Assembly (NCBI GenBank): GCA_021234155.1
Contig: JAJEKV010000858.1
Span: 1 to 64,000, forward strand
From: Isoetes taiwanensis
Lineage: Eukaryota > Streptophyta > Lycopodiopsida > Isoetales > Isoetaceae
DNA: 64,000 nucleotides
Direction: 5' to 3'
In this document: one piece after another, positions 23,416-36,420 of the stretch
How the letters are laid out: each line of letters opens with the position of its first letter
How positions within the stretch are numbered: the first letter of the stretch is position 1
Position numbers and translations under genes: made by a program
The notes under the pieces: generated by a model
What the model was told of the DNA's origin: nothing
What the model saw: only the letters and a program-made list of their open reading frames with translations
The model's database searches: none

Positions 23416-25895
23416 GGGAGCTGCCAAACTATACTACTCTATCTAGCCACTAGTTTAGAGGATAGCCATGTCTAGCCACTACTATGTCTAGTGGATAACT
23501 ATGGTTGGGAACAAATTGGGCATTGCTGACACATGGATTCAATGCATGAAACATTTTCAGATACAAAATTCAGAAATTTTAATGTGATTAGACAATGCGC
23601 TTTGAAAAAAAGAGAAGAAGAGGCCCGTTACAACTACTTCTCATAGTACATTTCACCAAAACTTACTGCTCGTGTGGACGATTCCGCAAATGTATTCGTC
23701 AGATTAAATACATTTGCTAGTATCCTAATGCTATAGAACCCATCTTCATTCACTAATTTCTGCATCAGATGCACAAAACAAGATTCAGCTGAATACTCAC
23801 TGTTCGGACGTGCCAATATATACATTTGCGGTCTAAAATTTTGAGAAATTGACTTCCACACAGTAAAAAGATACAAGAAAAGATAAAAGATCCAGGAAGA
23901 TGGCATTAGGCTTGTTTGCAGATAAAAGATACAGGAAAATGGCATTAGGCTTGCTTAGGACACTAGAAAGAGGATATTATTGTGGTTTTAACTATCAAAA
24001 CTAGCTTATTGTCATACTTAAAAAGGTACTCAACGATTGCTCATGTCCTGCAAACCTAATCACGCAATAATTTACAATGCTCATTTGATAGAATGTCTTA
24101 GTAATAGCATTCTAAATGAATCCATGGCAACCACAAAAGAACAAGATACACACATCAACAAAGGAATGAGATATGCACATCAAATAATTCCTTCTCTACG
24201 GTTGTAAATGGTCTTCTAGAAAGACAAAGCTTTACAAGCATCTGTAAATGCAAAATGAATGTTACATAGACATACAAAGCAGTGGAAATAAATAGCGAAA
24301 AAGGAAAGTGTCAATGGCCAAGCCTAGAGAATAGCAGTAGTTTCCCCTATTGATCGTAATCCATGCACTTAACAAGAGCAGCATAATACCTTAGCAAATT
24401 AAATTGCTAGCCACATTTATAGGAAATGGAATAGCAAGCCCATTTGAAATAGCAAACCCAAAGAATGACGGAATAGAAAAAGCTAGGGAAACTAGGATAT
24501 CTGAGGGTAGGAGGAAATAAGGTCATAAACAAAACTGCAAAATAAGACGGTCCTATTCAATTCCGAAGCTTTTCTTCAACTCAGATGAAAGTCGAATGAG
24601 CGAAAATCTTACATCTGCATCAGAAGCAAGCCAATATGGCACGATGTTTTGAAAGGACACCATCGAATAAATTTTCGAGACCGTCCTTTTCCCTAGATCA
24701 AAATCTAATGTTATAAGACAGTCCCAAGTCACTTTTCTTGATACGGGATAGGCTAGGCTTTGAGATAATGTGTCACCCAGGGTTAGGCTGTTGCGCTAAA
24801 AAACATAAATGAAAATTTAAAAGAAAAAAAAAATCGACAGGATTCTTGCTTTGGAAGAAATCGACAATCAAATCCCCTGCTCTATATGTCAAATTTGGCG
24901 TATGCGAGATCTGGAGCCCCAAATGTTTTGCAGCTCCTGGCTATCGCGATGGTGGAGCATTGAAGCTCTAGCAACCTGGGCTGCTAGAATACTGACCTGG
25001 GCTAAATGTGTTATTCTTTGTCCCAAAGCATGAATGACCCCTGTTTTTTTAGGGACACCATAGCCAATTCCGGGGAGCTGACTGCCACATCATAACTATC
25101 TTAAAGCTTCTTACTGCTTCGTTGCCCTAGTCAATTAACTAGGTTTTGTATGCAGGTGAATCGCAAACAAAAGGCTACAGGGCGTCGTTGTGTGGAAATT
25201 TTGCTCACAAAACTTCTGAGGCACTTCACTATTCACGTTGATTATGCACAGAGCATAAGAAAATTGGTGGTGTTGGTTTTGCAGGCAGAGAGCTAGAATC
25301 CTGAGTCCCTGCCAACAACACTTGAGAAGGGCACAAAATCTAAGAATACCCAGTAGGAAAAGAAAGGGGCCAGCTAAAATCCGAAAACAAAGTCAAATGA
25401 TAAATGTCTGGCTTATCTGGCATTTGAATCATAAGTTTTCTAGTCGGATTTTCAGGAATAGACTCCGTGTAACGATCTTTTGCAATGCCCAGAGCTATGG
25501 AAGATTGAACCATAGCTTTCTGCTGGATTTTTGTAAAGTGGGCTTCAAATTCTTTGTGGTGCTACGATTTGGGGGAGCCTCGCAGATGAAGCTCAAAGAG
25601 GTACCTCGCCACCAGAGAAGGTAACTATTGCTTGCATTAAAAACCTACACCACTTGCCTAGTAGCAAAAGTACAAAGATTTTTAAGTGGCTCTTAATTCG
25701 TCCCACGAGCTCAGCGATGGCAGAATAGCTTTTTCCTGTTTAGATTGTAGAATGCATTCATTTGTTTCAATAAAAGCAAGGTATGTTAACTCAGCATCTA
25801 TGCTGCCTCCCCTTTATGAGTCGACCAGGGATTCCAAATACATGTTATAAACCTTGCACATAATCCAAGAACAAAATCCTCTTAGGTGGGCCATT
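23271..25895. repeat. Tandem segmental duplication, copy 1 (2.6 kb)
   Basis: This copy begins AATAATTTTAATGCATCC and ends ...CTTAGGTGGGCCATT, directly followed by the second copy with the same start. Copies are nearly identical, so the duplication is young. No intact gene lies inside, only short open frames shared by both copies (for example 24851-25033) without recognisable domains. Confidence 0.93.
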
Positions 25896-26045
25896 AATAA
25901 TTTTAATGCATCCATTGCTTGGCAGTTGAGTAAGCTTGTAGTACTCACGCAATTGAACTTGTCTCCTAAAAACTTTAGTAGGAAAATACCTCACCCATTT
26001 GAGAATCTTAAGCTTAAGCTTATGCAATTGCCTGGAATTGGGGAG
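25896..26045 (+). pseudogene. Duplicate of the LRR relic 3' end
   Basis: It encodes again NFNASIAWQLSKLVVLTQLN and IPHPFEN, a copy of 23271-23415 created by the tandem duplication. It has no upstream LRR sequence of its own. Confidence 0.75.
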
Positions 26046-26248
26046 CTGCCAAACTATACTACTCTATCTAGCCACTAGTTTAGAGGATAGCCATGTCTAG
26101 CCACTACTATGTCTAGTGGTTAACTATGGTTGGGAACAAATTGGGCATTGCTAACACATGGATTCAATGCATGAAACATTTTCAGATACAAAATTCAGAA
26201 ATTTTAATGTGATTAGACAATGCGCTTTGAAAAAAAAGAGAAGAAGAG

Positions 26249-26572
26249 GTAGCAGAGTTCATAAATAAGATAAGATAAGATAAGATAAATTTTTATGTCC
26301 ATGGGAACCCAACATGTTATGGGACGGCACATGCAAGGGCAACAGCCCATCTAAAACCTGGGGACTAGGCCCCATAACCAAACACAATAACCAAATATTA
26401 AAAGGCTACCAAGCATAAGATAAGATAATTTTTTTTGTTGAAGGACGTCAGACTTTATTCAATCAAAGAGTCAAATACAAGTATAAATGCAGAGACAGGA
26501 ATAAAATCTCAGCGGATAAGCAGAGACCCACCGAGTGAGCGGATAAGATAAGATAATGCTCTTGACATCTGT
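26249..26572 (-). mobile_element. Insertion in copy 2; retroposon with (TTATC)n tail
   Basis: This 320-bp block is absent from the otherwise identical copy 1, so copy 1 is the empty-site reference. It carries AAGATAAGATAAGATAAG-type runs near both ends and at its middle. Reversed, one end reads GGGTTCCCATGGACATAAAA followed by (TTATC)n, which matches the unit at 30930-30985 (GATTCCCGTGGACGTTAAAA then TTATC repeats). This fits the 3' end of a LINE or SINE with a simple-repeat tail. A second insertion may be nested within it. Confidence 0.55.
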
Positions 26573-29500
26573 TACAACTACTTCTCATAGTACATTTCAC
26601 CAAAACTTACTGCTCGTGTGGACGATTCCGCAAATGTATTCGTCAGATGAAATACATTTGCTAGTATCCTAATGCTATAGAACCCATCTTCATTCACTAA
26701 TTTCTGCATCAGATGCACAAAACAAGATTCAGCTGAATACTCACTGTTCAGACGTGCCAATATATACATTTGCGGTCTAAAATTTTGAGAAATTGACTTC
26801 CACACAGTAAAAAGGTACAGGAAAAGATAAAAGATCCAGGAAGATGGCATTAGGCTTGTTTGCAGATAAAAGATACAGGAAAATGGCATTAGGCTTGCTT
26901 AGGACACTAAAAAGAGGAAACTATTGTGGTTTTAACTATCAAAACTAGCTTACTGTCATACTTAAAAAGGTACTCAACGATTGCTCATGTCCTGCAAACC
27001 TAATCACGCAATAATTTACAATGCTCATTTGATAGAATGTCTTAGTAATAGCAATCTGAATGAATCCATGGCAACCAAAGAACAAGATACACACATCAAC
27101 AAAGGAATGAGATATGCACATCAAATAATTCCTTCTCTACGGTTGTAAATGGTCTTCTAGAAAGACAAAGCTTGACAAGCATCTGTAAATGCAAAATGAA
27201 TGTTACATAGACATACAAAGCAGTGGAAATAAATAGCGAAAAAGGAAAGTGTCAATGGCCAAGCCTAGAGAATAGCAGTAGTTTCCCCTATTGATCGTAA
27301 TCCATGCACTTAACAAGAGCAGCATAATACCTTAGCAAATTAAATCGCTGGCCACATTTATGGGAAATGGAATAGCAAGCCCATTTGAAATAGCAAACCC
27401 AAAGAATGACGGAATAGAAAAAGCTAGGGAAACTAGGATATCTGAGGGTAGGAGGAAATAAGGTCATAAACAAAACTGCAAAATAAGACGGTCCTATTCA
27501 ATTCCGAAGCTTTTCTTCAACTCAGATGAAAGTCGAATGAGCGAAAATCTTACATCTGCATCAGAAGCAAGCCAATATGGCACGATGTTTTGAAAGGACA
27601 CCATCGAATAAATTTTCGAGACCGTCCTTTTCCCTAGATCAAAATCTAATGTTATAAGACAGTCCCAAGTCATTTTTCTTGATACGGGATAGGCTAGGCT
27701 TTGAGATAATGTGTCACCCAGGGTTAGGCTGTTGCGCTAAAAAACATAAATGAAAATTAAAAAAGAAAAAAAAAAATCGACAGGATTCTTGCTTTGGAAG
27801 AAATTGACAATCAAATCCCCTGCTCTATATGTCAAATTTGGCGTATGCGAGATCTGGAGCCCCAAATGTTTTGCAGCTCCTGGCTATCGCGATGGTGGAG
27901 CATTGAAGCTCTAGCAACCTGGGCTGCTAGAATACTGACCTGGGCTAAATGTGTTATTCTTTGTCCCAAAGCATGAATGACCCTTGTTTTTTTAAAGGAC
28001 ACCATAGCCAATTCCGAGGAGCTGACTGCCACATCATAACTATCTTAAAGCTTCTTACTGCTTCGTTGCCCTACTCAATTAACTAGGTTTTGTATGCAGG
28101 TGAAGCGCAAACAAAAGGCTACAGGGCGTCGTTGTGTGGAAATTTTGCTCACAAAACTTCTGAGGCACTTCACTATTCACGTTGATTATGCACAGAGCAT
28201 AAGAAAATTGGTGGTGTTGGTTTTGCAGGCAGAGAGCTAGAATCCTGAGTCCCTGTCAACAACACTTGAGAAGGGCAACACAAAATCTAAGAATACCCAG
28301 TAGGAAAAGAAAGGGGCCAGCTAAAATCCGAAAACAAAGTCAAATGATAAATGTCTGGCTTATCTGGCATTTGAATCATAAGTTTTCTATTCGGATTTTC
28401 AGGAATAGACTCCGTGTAACGATCTTTTGCAATGCCCAGAGCTATGGAAGATTGAACCATAGCTTTCTGCTGGATTTTTTGTGGTGCTACGATTTGGGGG
28501 AGCCTCGCAGATGAAGCTCAAAGAGGTACCTCGCCACCAGAGAAGGTAACTATTGCTTGCATTAAAAACCTACACCACTTGCTCAGTAGCAAAAGTACAA
28601 AGATTTTTAAGTGGCTCTTAATTCGTCCCACGAGCTCAGCGATGGCAGAATAGCTTTTTCCGGTTTAGATTGTAGAATGCATTCATTTGTTTCAATAAAA
28701 GCAAGGTATGTTAACTCAACATCTATGCTGCCTCCCCTTTATGAGTCGACCAGAGATTCCAAATACATGTTATAAACCTTGCAGATAATCCAAGAACAAA
28801 ATCCTCTTAGGTGGGCCATTTTTCATGGAAGTAGGCTTTGAGTGAAGGGATTTTGGGGTGCAGCCAAGATTCGTAATCGACAACACAGAACATGCCGTGT
28901 TTGCAGGGTAAGAATGGCATTGTTGTCTCTTTCTCTGTGGGGATTTTCTTTAGCACTGCTGTCTAGAATGGCACTGTGATTGAAAAGTGCTAGATGGCTG
29001 TGTGTGACTTAGAAACAGATTTTTCGATACTATCAGCTATGAATGATTATCCATTGTAAATATTGATTACAATTCATCATGTCTAAAACTTTTCTTTATG
29101 CAAGAAAACTTAGAAATACCATGGCTAAAGATATTTGCCACATTTTCTATACCATTTGGAGGTGTGTAAAATTGCTTGTGCTCCATTGAGACAAGTAAGC
29201 TCATTTTGGAATGTTTTCAGCTGAATGGAGTCACAATGGGCTTCAAACATGGTAAGGGTAAGTTAGCTTTTTCTGGACAGAATGGACCTATGCAAAGTTT
29301 TTTTCTTCATTAATTCAAGTCATTTTTGCAGTGTTTTACCGAATACTGTACTATATAAAATGTTTCCTTTTATTAATTCATGTTATTTACACAAGTATAA
29401 TATGCTTTTAAAAGTCAATCCACTTGCCGTTGGACACAAACCACAATATGAGACACTTCCTAGGATTGACTGAACCAAGCATTACTGATGTTTACGTACA

Positions 29501-29812
29501 TATTTGATTCAGGAAAACTATGATTGGTAATATCTGGAATATGGTCTAAACATAATGAAGCCAGCCACCAGTGCTTTATCAGTCTTTTGCATATTGTTTA
29601 ATATATTAAAAAAAAAAAAGCATATGAGAGTTGGATCTGCGGAAGTGTGGCCATTGTATGTGTTTTCTAATAAATTACATTGCAGACCCTGCTCCTTTTC
29701 AATTTTTATTGTCGGGGCAACTAACAGGACCTTCCCGCAGTAGCAAGACTATCTAGGCTATGTACAAAAGTTGAATAGACTACATGAAAGCAAGGGCCCA
29801 ATGAATGCTTAA

Positions 29813-30320
29813 GTGCCTTGCATGCTTGCAGTGATGGGGTGTTTAAGTCTTTCAAAGTGTTTAAGATGCCTGACAAGGGATTTCATATCATGGAATATAA
29901 TGGTTTCAGGATATTCCCAGAATAGTCATGCAAAGGAGGTCTTAGATCTACTTCGGCAGATGGAGGATTTGAATGTAAATCTTAAGAATATTACCTTTAT
30001 TTTCATTTTGTCTTCCTGCACCTATGCATGTTCGTTGCACAAAGGTTGTCAAGTATTCAACTCAATGATATGTGAGCATAAAATTGAGCCTCAATGCATC
30101 ATTATGACGACATCGTTGACCTTCTTGGTTGGGCAGGGCATATCTTTGAAGCCGAAAAACTGATTAAAAAAATTGCCATATTAAATAAGTGGATATCCCT
30201 TCCTAATGCATGTAGAATCCGTAATTTTGTAGACCTACAGGAAGAGATGATAAAGCACATTGGAAAGATCTTCCCATTGCCATTCAAAACATGGCATGCC
30301 CTCCACATTATGCTTGGTTG
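29813..30320 (+). pseudogene. PPR gene fragment with frameshift
   Basis: The first frame encodes RDFISWNIMVSGYSQNSHAK, then a TFIFILSSCTYACSLHKGC segment and FNSMICEHKIEP, the last PPR repeats of a PLS protein. Near 30095 the frame shifts and continues as DIVDLLGWAGHIFEAEKLIK and NACRIRNFVDLQEEMIKHIG, the start of the E motif region. There is no DYW domain and the 5' repeats are missing. The normal role would be organellar RNA editing or processing, but the frameshift makes this a pseudogene. Confidence 0.85.
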
Positions 30321-30625
30321 ATGTGGAAAAAGATGGTCATTACAAAAATTAGAATAGCACTATGGTTAAATTTACTCTCTGAATTAAACTAGGATTGGTT
30401 CTTTAATTATTCGATAGTGCAATTGTAGTGATATAGGTGAGCCTTGCTATGCTGGGGGGCACGTGCTTGGACACCAACGTAGTAGGAAAAAGTCGATCCG
30501 AGGACCATAACCAGTGGTCTGGCAAGATAGCAACATAGTAAAGGAAGTCGATCCGAGGGACATAAATCCAGTGGCGTGCTTTGATACTTGTGAATCTTTG
30601 TTACAATATTGTATAAATAAATAAG

Positions 30626-30898
30626 GTGTCTCTTAGAAATGGGAAGAAGGTTCATGCTTACATTGTAAAAAGTACTTCTGTTCCAAGGGTGTTTGTGTAC
30701 AATGCACTGATTAAGATGTATTTGGCATGTACATGCTTAAATGATGCGCACAATGTTTTTGAGAATATGACCATACAAAATGTCTTTAATTGGAGTATGC
30801 TTTTAGTAGGATATGCCAAACACAAGATTAGGAAGGAAGCACTACAGCTTTGCATGTTATATATTGCATGCAAAGATTCTTTTAGAGTAAATGTTTAG
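30626..30898 (+). pseudogene. PPR gene fragment
   Basis: It encodes GKKVHAYIVKSTSVPRVFVY, NALIKMYLACTCLNDAHNVF and NVFNWSMLLVGYAKHKIRKE, two PPR repeats of PLS type. In an intact protein these would lie upstream of the part at 29.8-30.3 kb, but here the order is reversed, so it is either a second gene fragment or the product of rearrangement. Confidence 0.8.
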
Positions 30899-30904
30899 GC
30901 AAAA

Positions 30905-30990
30905 AAAAGTTTGGTGCTTTATCCCATAACCCAATTGGATTCCCGTGGACGTTAAAAGACTTATCTTATCTTATCTATTATTGAAAAATC
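30905..30990 (+). repeat. Retroposon 3' end with (TTATC)n tail
   Basis: ATTCCCGTGGACGTTAAAAG followed by TTATCTTATCTTATC matches, in the opposite orientation, the insertion at 26.25 kb. Only the end of the element is recognisable. Confidence 0.5.
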
Positions 30991-32006
30991 AAGTCTCACA
31001 TTTCAAGATCATCTTTCACACCATTCCAAAGTTACACAAATACCTCCTTGCAAGAGTGAGTCGGCGAAGAGAAATATTCACATCAGCATTGGCCGCCACG
31101 ATATATAAGAATTCAGATAGCTAATGATGTTCTCATGTCTAAGCATAACATTGCATGGCATATTTAAACACTGCACATGGGATTTAAAAGGCTGCACAAT
31201 ACATTTAATATATCGAGTCTATAAAGCTTTTTTGTTCGAGCGCAGAAGGAATAGATGCTTTACTTATGAAATTGATGCGTATATTGATTCAAGAGTTCAA
31301 ATGTCATTTTTATATATAGAAAAGTCCATTTAGGCGACTTCCCTGATGTGGAAACCTGGTGATGCGCGATGGCGCTGAGGCAGGTTGACACGTCATTGAA
31401 GTCACCTAAGTGAACTTCCTTATAACGTGGAGGACCGTTAGGCGTGGATTGTGCAGCATGTGTCGCCGATCCAATGGTCAAGGCAGGAAAACGTCACATA
31501 AAATTCAAAATGTTAGTACATGTACATCCTGGGAAAGAAAGTGTGCCACATGGCAGCATATCATCAGACGCTTGGGCAAAATTAAGCCTAACTGTTCTTT
31601 ATGTATATAGGAATGTCTTAATACCAGATAAACCTTGGATGGAAACAACGTTGGCACTGTTGACATCCCATGAATGTCTGGTAAACAAGCACTCATGTAT
31701 GGAGAACAAGTGCAATGCATTTTGCATCATGTGTCACATCATGATTAGTTGCAGTCAAGAATGTCGTAAAAAAAGGGAATGTTAGCAAAAAACAAGAATG
31801 TTAGTAAATGGATATTCTGATTTTGAAACAGTGCTACATGGCGTTGTCCCATGGGATCCGATGATAGAATGCATTGTACATGTTCTTTACGTACATTGGA
31901 ATGGAATTTTATCTAGCATTTCACATGTGACATTCAGGAATGGAGTTATATGATGGGATAAATCAGCTATGCAGATTACTTATAGCAGATAAACTCAGTG
32001 TTGGCA

Positions 32007-32112
32007 GCTATTCCAGACTGGATATGGCAGATGAGTTTAACCGCTACTTTAGACTTGGTATGGCAGATAAATTTGGTCGCTACTCCAGACTTGGTATGGC
32101 AGATGACCTTGG
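32007..32112 (+). repeat. 39-bp tandem repeat, about 2.7 copies
   Basis: The period is 39 bp and encodes YSRLDMADEFNR-like 13-residue units within a short open frame (31940-32131). I cannot say whether the frame is expressed. Confidence 0.55.
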
Positions 32113-33393
32113 TGACACTAGTAGGCCTTAAAAACCCATTCAATACAATTCAATTCTTGACCGACTAGGTAGAAGAGTCGATTGGCAGACCATAAATCTA
32201 TGCTAACAAAAAATGCTAGCATTGTGGATAGCAAAATACCCTTTTGTATTCATGTATAAAATGAATCGCTCTGAAATGTTTTTATAATTGCCGGGAAACG
32301 TTTTCCGGTGGCTTTTTTACGTACAAAAGCATAAAGGGCTGTGATGAATTTGTTTAAAACCCAATCGTAGCCGCTCGTAAAACCCTGTTATAAAAAGAGC
32401 GCCGATAACAGTCTGCTTTACATTACTGCCGCTGCAGTACGCCGTTAATTCAACGTCGTTTTCAAGCTTCTTGTTTGAACAGATGAGGAGTTAAAGGAAT
32501 TCATCAGTCCAACAACAGATGGCCTGATTGGTTGACATTTGAACAGTAATCCGATACAGATTCCAGAATCAAACAGTTCAATCATTAAATTTTGTGCATA
32601 ATCAGATCGGATTAGAACCTTTTTGTTCGAATCCATCAATTTTTCCTGTCAATATGGAAGATTTGCATCTAATCCGGTTTGATTAGTAGTAAAATTGTTT
32701 GATTTAAAGAAAAAATTGAGGTTTTGGAAGAAAAAACTGAGGATGGAATGCGATTGACGGTAGAAGATTGTTTATGATCTGGCGAGAGTGATGGAATTAA
32801 GCACTAGTATAAGGATTTGGTCCGGCGGGCAAGAAATTTGATCACGATTGACGTTTTTGGAGCTTATCTGTGCTTTCTGGCTATGGCAGCCCAGGCCATG
32901 CTGCAGCGGTAAAGGCAACTGGGCATAAAAACAAGCACTAGTCTTGTGGGTCTAACAAAGGGTTTTAGTTTTAGGCTGTTGGGTGCAATAAATCCCTTAT
33001 GCCTTGTCAGAAACCCCTCTGGATTCGTGCGAATCGGCCCATGCCGCCATAGCCATTTTCACTCGAGCTTTTTCCAGGACCTCTGTTTCTTTGCAATAAT
33101 CAGATGGGCGATCACTTTTGCTTTTGGATTCAATGATTCTGACCATTTTTCCCAAATCTGCTTCAAAACTTCCTCTTTTCCTCTGTATCAAGCTCAATTT
33201 TTTTTCCAGAAACAGAGCAGCCAGGTAAAACAGTATTTTAATCCGGTTTAACCTTTGTTTTTAGTCCTTTCGATTCGCCGGACTTGGGTGTTAGATCATC
33301 GCTTCTTCCAAGATTGCTTCCATTTCCTTTTGTTTAATGTTGATCTGGGGCTTCAAAAAAGAGTTTTTTCTTCCGATCCCGAGGAGGGCGGCT

Positions 33394-34758
33394 ATGGCGA
33401 TGGCGCCGCTGTTACTTTCTACCATTTTTCTGGCGAATCTAGTGGGCCTATCCTTACAACAGGACGTGGGTCCTCTTCTGATGGATCCGGCGGAGAAGGA
33501 AGCATTCTACCAGGTTTTAGGGGCGCTAAGTTTTGAATCAGATTGGAGAGCCCTTTTGCCGGATCCCTGCGGAATCAATGCATTGGAGGGGCTCTCCTGC
33601 GACGTAGATGGAGCCGGATTAATCCATTTCACAGCTCTCAGTTTTGGGCAGATTCAAATCAACACTCCGCCCTGCAGCCCCAATGCTTCAATCCATTCCG
33701 CCATAGCCAAGCTTACGCATTTACGGAGCCTAACGTTTTACAAATGCTTCACCGGAGCTCCGGTAGCTCTGAGTCCGGTGCTTCAAAGCTTGAATGCTTC
33801 ATTGCAGAGCTTGATTTTGCGATATAATTCGGCTTTGGTGGGTTCAATCCCGCCGGAGTTGGGGAATCTGGTTAATCTGGAAAGGATGGTTTTTGTTGAA
33901 AATGGATTGGATGGGTCCATTCCGCCGGAGTTGGGCGGGCTTCAAAATCTTCAGCAGCTTGTTCTTAGCCATAGCCGCTTTGCCGGAGCAATCCCTGCCG
34001 AGCTTTCAGCCATGAAAAATCTGATCATCCTTGACCTCAGCAATAACAACTTGGATTCTTCCATCCCTCAACAGATTGGGCAGCTTTCTAAGCTCAAAAA
34101 GTTGGATTTGAGCTATAACAATCTGCAGGGAGCTATTCCGGCTTCGATTGGAGGGCTTACATCTCTGTCTTTTTTGGATTTGAGCAATAACAGATTAAAC
34201 GGTAGCTTTCCGACCCCTCTTCTCGGATTAAACAGCTTACAAGAAATTTATCTGAAGAATACAGATTTGGCAGGGCCTCTTCCTGATAAATGGAAAAATC
34301 TGCAGAATCTGATCAGTTTAGATCTGGGTGCTTCAAAATTTGAGGGCGAAATTCCACAGGGGATTGCGAGCATTACAAGTTTGAGGTTTTTGGGTTTGAA
34401 TTCAAACAGATTAACAGGTTCAGTCCCGTCGAATCTGAGCTTACTTTCTAATCTATACGAGCTTGATCTGAGCAATAATGGGCTCTCGGGCGAGGTCTAT
34501 TTTCCGCCGGATTTCATGAAAAGATTGGGCAGAAATTTGCAGCTTGGCAATAACTCAGGCCTCTGCTGCTATGGAGCATCAAATATAAACCCTTCTGTTT
34601 CTGGGCTTGATTTGTGCCAAAAAGCTTCAGCCTCCATCGCTACTCCGGCGGATCAAAGTACCCATTTTGGCAGCGGCACGAGAACGGCATTTTCCTGCGC
34701 AAGGCCATTCCAGATGGTTCTTTTTTCGTCCCTGCCGCTGCTACTTCTTTTTTTATGA
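33394..34758 (+). CDS. PII-2-like LRR protein, secreted, probably GPI-anchored
   Basis: A single exon of 454 residues. I start it at the ATG at 33394 rather than the upstream ATG because it opens directly with a signal peptide (residues 1-23, LLLSTIFLANLVGLSLQQ). The N-cap is the plant 'EKEAFYQVL...DPCG...GLSCD' form (Cys59, Cys69). About ten LRRs of the LxxLxLxxNxLxGxIPxxL type follow, then a C-terminal LCCYG pair and a hydrophobic tail (VLFSSLPLLLLFL), as expected for GPI attachment. The organisation matches Arabidopsis Piriformospora indica-insensitive protein 2 and its relatives, distant kin of TOO MANY MOUTHS. These lack a kinase and act at the plasma membrane, probably with receptor kinases. 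The usual length is about 450-480, so this copy looks complete. Its 3' end and flank are duplicated at 46.7-47.6 kb. Confidence 0.93.
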   Translation: MAMAPLLLSTIFLANLVGLSLQQDVGPLLMDPAEKEAFYQVLGALSFESDWRALLPDPCGINALEGLSCDVDGAGLIHFTALSFGQIQINTPPCSPNASIHSAIAKLTHLRSLTFYKCFTGAPVALSPVLQSLNASLQSLILRYNSALVGSIPPELGNLVNLERMVFVENGLDGSIPPELGGLQNLQQLVLSHSRFAGAIPAELSAMKNLIILDLSNNNLDSSIPQQIGQLSKLKKLDLSYNNLQGAIPASIGGLTSLSFLDLSNNRLNGSFPTPLLGLNSLQEIYLKNTDLAGPLPDKWKNLQNLISLDLGASKFEGEIPQGIASITSLRFLGLNSNRLTGSVPSNLSLLSNLYELDLSNNGLSGEVYFPPDFMKRLGRNLQLGNNSGLCCYGASNINPSVSGLDLCQKASASIATPADQSTHFGSGTRTAFSCARPFQMVLFSSLPLLLLFL

Positions 34759-35560
34759 TTGACCTGCACAGTATTCAATGTAAATATAAGAATGGGGAAT
34801 GATTCTCGATTCTTGAGTCCGTCTCGAAAAACTCAAAGATCAAGCTTAAACACTACAGTTTTTTCGTGATCAAATCCAAAATCAGATGAAACAGTTTATT
34901 GGGTTTGTGAAGCTACGGATCTTATTTGAACCTCTGTTCTTCGAGCTTGGCTATGGCGACAAATCCGGCAAGGAAATCTACCATAGCTCAAAAGGAAACA
35001 TCTTTCAATCTCTCTGCTAAGCAGTTTATTGGATTTGTGAAAAATGAAAAGCTTCATTTTTATTTTATTGTCTGTTTTCTCAAGCTTAAGTATAGCTATG
35101 GCAGCAGATCCGGCAAGGCCTGATCTTCTAAGAGCCATAGCCAAAACTTCATGTATGATGGAATGGGCATTGACCCATATGTTTTATTAAACAAAAGTTA
35201 TGAGTTGTCTTCTGAAGAATCTGTTAGAATGGTTTGGTATGGCCCTTCGCCGGATCAACGCCATAGCTGTGCTTGTAAAAGAGCTTTACTTTAAAACTAA
35301 AATAGAACCTACTCCAAAGATCTAGGCTACTCTGTACCAGATCTAACAGAACCCGTTAGGAATTGCTCCTCATACCTATCTATAATCTGTTGCAATGTAG
35401 CCTGTGGCTAACAGTTTTCAGTTTGGGAGCGTGCTACTATAAAAGTGCCAGCAGTTTTTGTAGGATAAAGGCAGGCTGGTGAAAATAGCTTTACCCTGGT
35501 CTTACTTATTGGCTCAGGATAGTCTTACCCAGCAGTTTTTGTAGGATAAAGGCGGAACAA
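34550..35560 (+). repeat. Source copy of a 1-kb duplication (LRR 3' end and flank)
   Basis: From the codons for the LCCYG region through the 3' flank to about 35560, the sequence recurs at about 46695-47640 with a few percent divergence. The flank contains two local near-repeats (AGCAGTTTTTGTAGGATAAAGGC at about 35448 and 35529). Confidence 0.88.
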
Positions 35561-35579
35561 AATATTTTTACCCTGGTTA

Positions 35580-36130
35580 TTGTGATTCCATCGCAAAAAA
35601 TTCCATCCCGCGGAATCACCAGGCCGGAGACCCCGTTATCTGTACTATAGCCCCCGTTATTAGTACCTGACAGGGTCGCTTTCAGGTCATTTATACCTTT
35701 CGGCGGAATCACAACTTTGCTATTCCGCCAGATAGAATCACCAATTTACGATTCTTCGAGATGGAATCACCGCTCATGTATTCCACCAGACGGAATCACA
35801 ACCGTATTATTTATTCTGCGAGAAGGAATCACAATCGTGTTATTCTGCCAGACGGAATCACAACCGTATTATTTATTCCGCGAGACGGAATCACAATCGT
35901 ATTATTCCGCCAGACGGAATCACAACCTTGCTATTCCGCCGTGAGAATCACAACCATGCAATTACGCTCGGTGGAATCACAAATGTAAGATTCTTCGTCA
36001 TGGAATCACCTGCGAATGCATTCCGCCGATCGGTATCACAACCGCTATTATTGGGGCGGAATCACGGTTTAGTGATTCCGTCGAATTGAATCACCGTCGT
36101 GATTCCGCCGGATGGAATCACTCCTCATAA
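35580..36130. repeat. Degenerate satellite of GGAATCAC / GTGATTCC words
   Basis: GGAATCAC recurs roughly every 20-45 bp with ATTCCGCC or its variants between, for example GACGGAATCACAACCGTATT. The right half (about 36055-36125) alternates GGAATCAC and GTGATTCC so that short palindromes form. Related arrays lie at 37.5, 44.7-45.06 and 47.65-48.25 kb. Confidence 0.85.
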
Positions 36131-36339
36131 AGCCTACGTTATTTGAAGATCATGAAGCTGGGAAGACCGATCATGAAGCCTAAGACCCAATATTGAGTGA
36201 TGAGATCCATGATTCAAAGCCTATGTTACTTGAAGATCATGAAGAAAATTAATACTAAACCAATGGTTGAAAAACAAGCCGGGTGTGCATGTCCATTGTT
36301 ATGATTTGCCCGAACATTTTGGTTGGGGATTTGAACCCC

Positions 36340-36420
36340 TTGCACCGCCTGAACATTTACGGTTGGGGATTTGAACCCTTGCCATTATCGGCAATGCCAT
36401 GGGCTGCTTCAAAGTAAGAA
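36340..36420 (-). repeat. tRNA-like SINE head (candidate)
   Basis: On the minus strand, GCCCATGGCATTGCCGATAA is followed by GGGTTCAAATCCCCAACC, a near-perfect pol III B box. The same unit occurs at about 45280-45345 and 48475-48530. The B-box part is doubled here (second copy near 36320-36340). Confidence 0.5.

Larger units (their letters stand above)
25896..28820. repeat. Tandem segmental duplication, copy 2 (2.9 kb)
   Basis: It matches copy 1 from end to end except for an extra block at about 26249-26572 and a 20-bp deletion near 28478. It ends with the same GGTGGGCCATT as copy 1. Confidence 0.93.
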
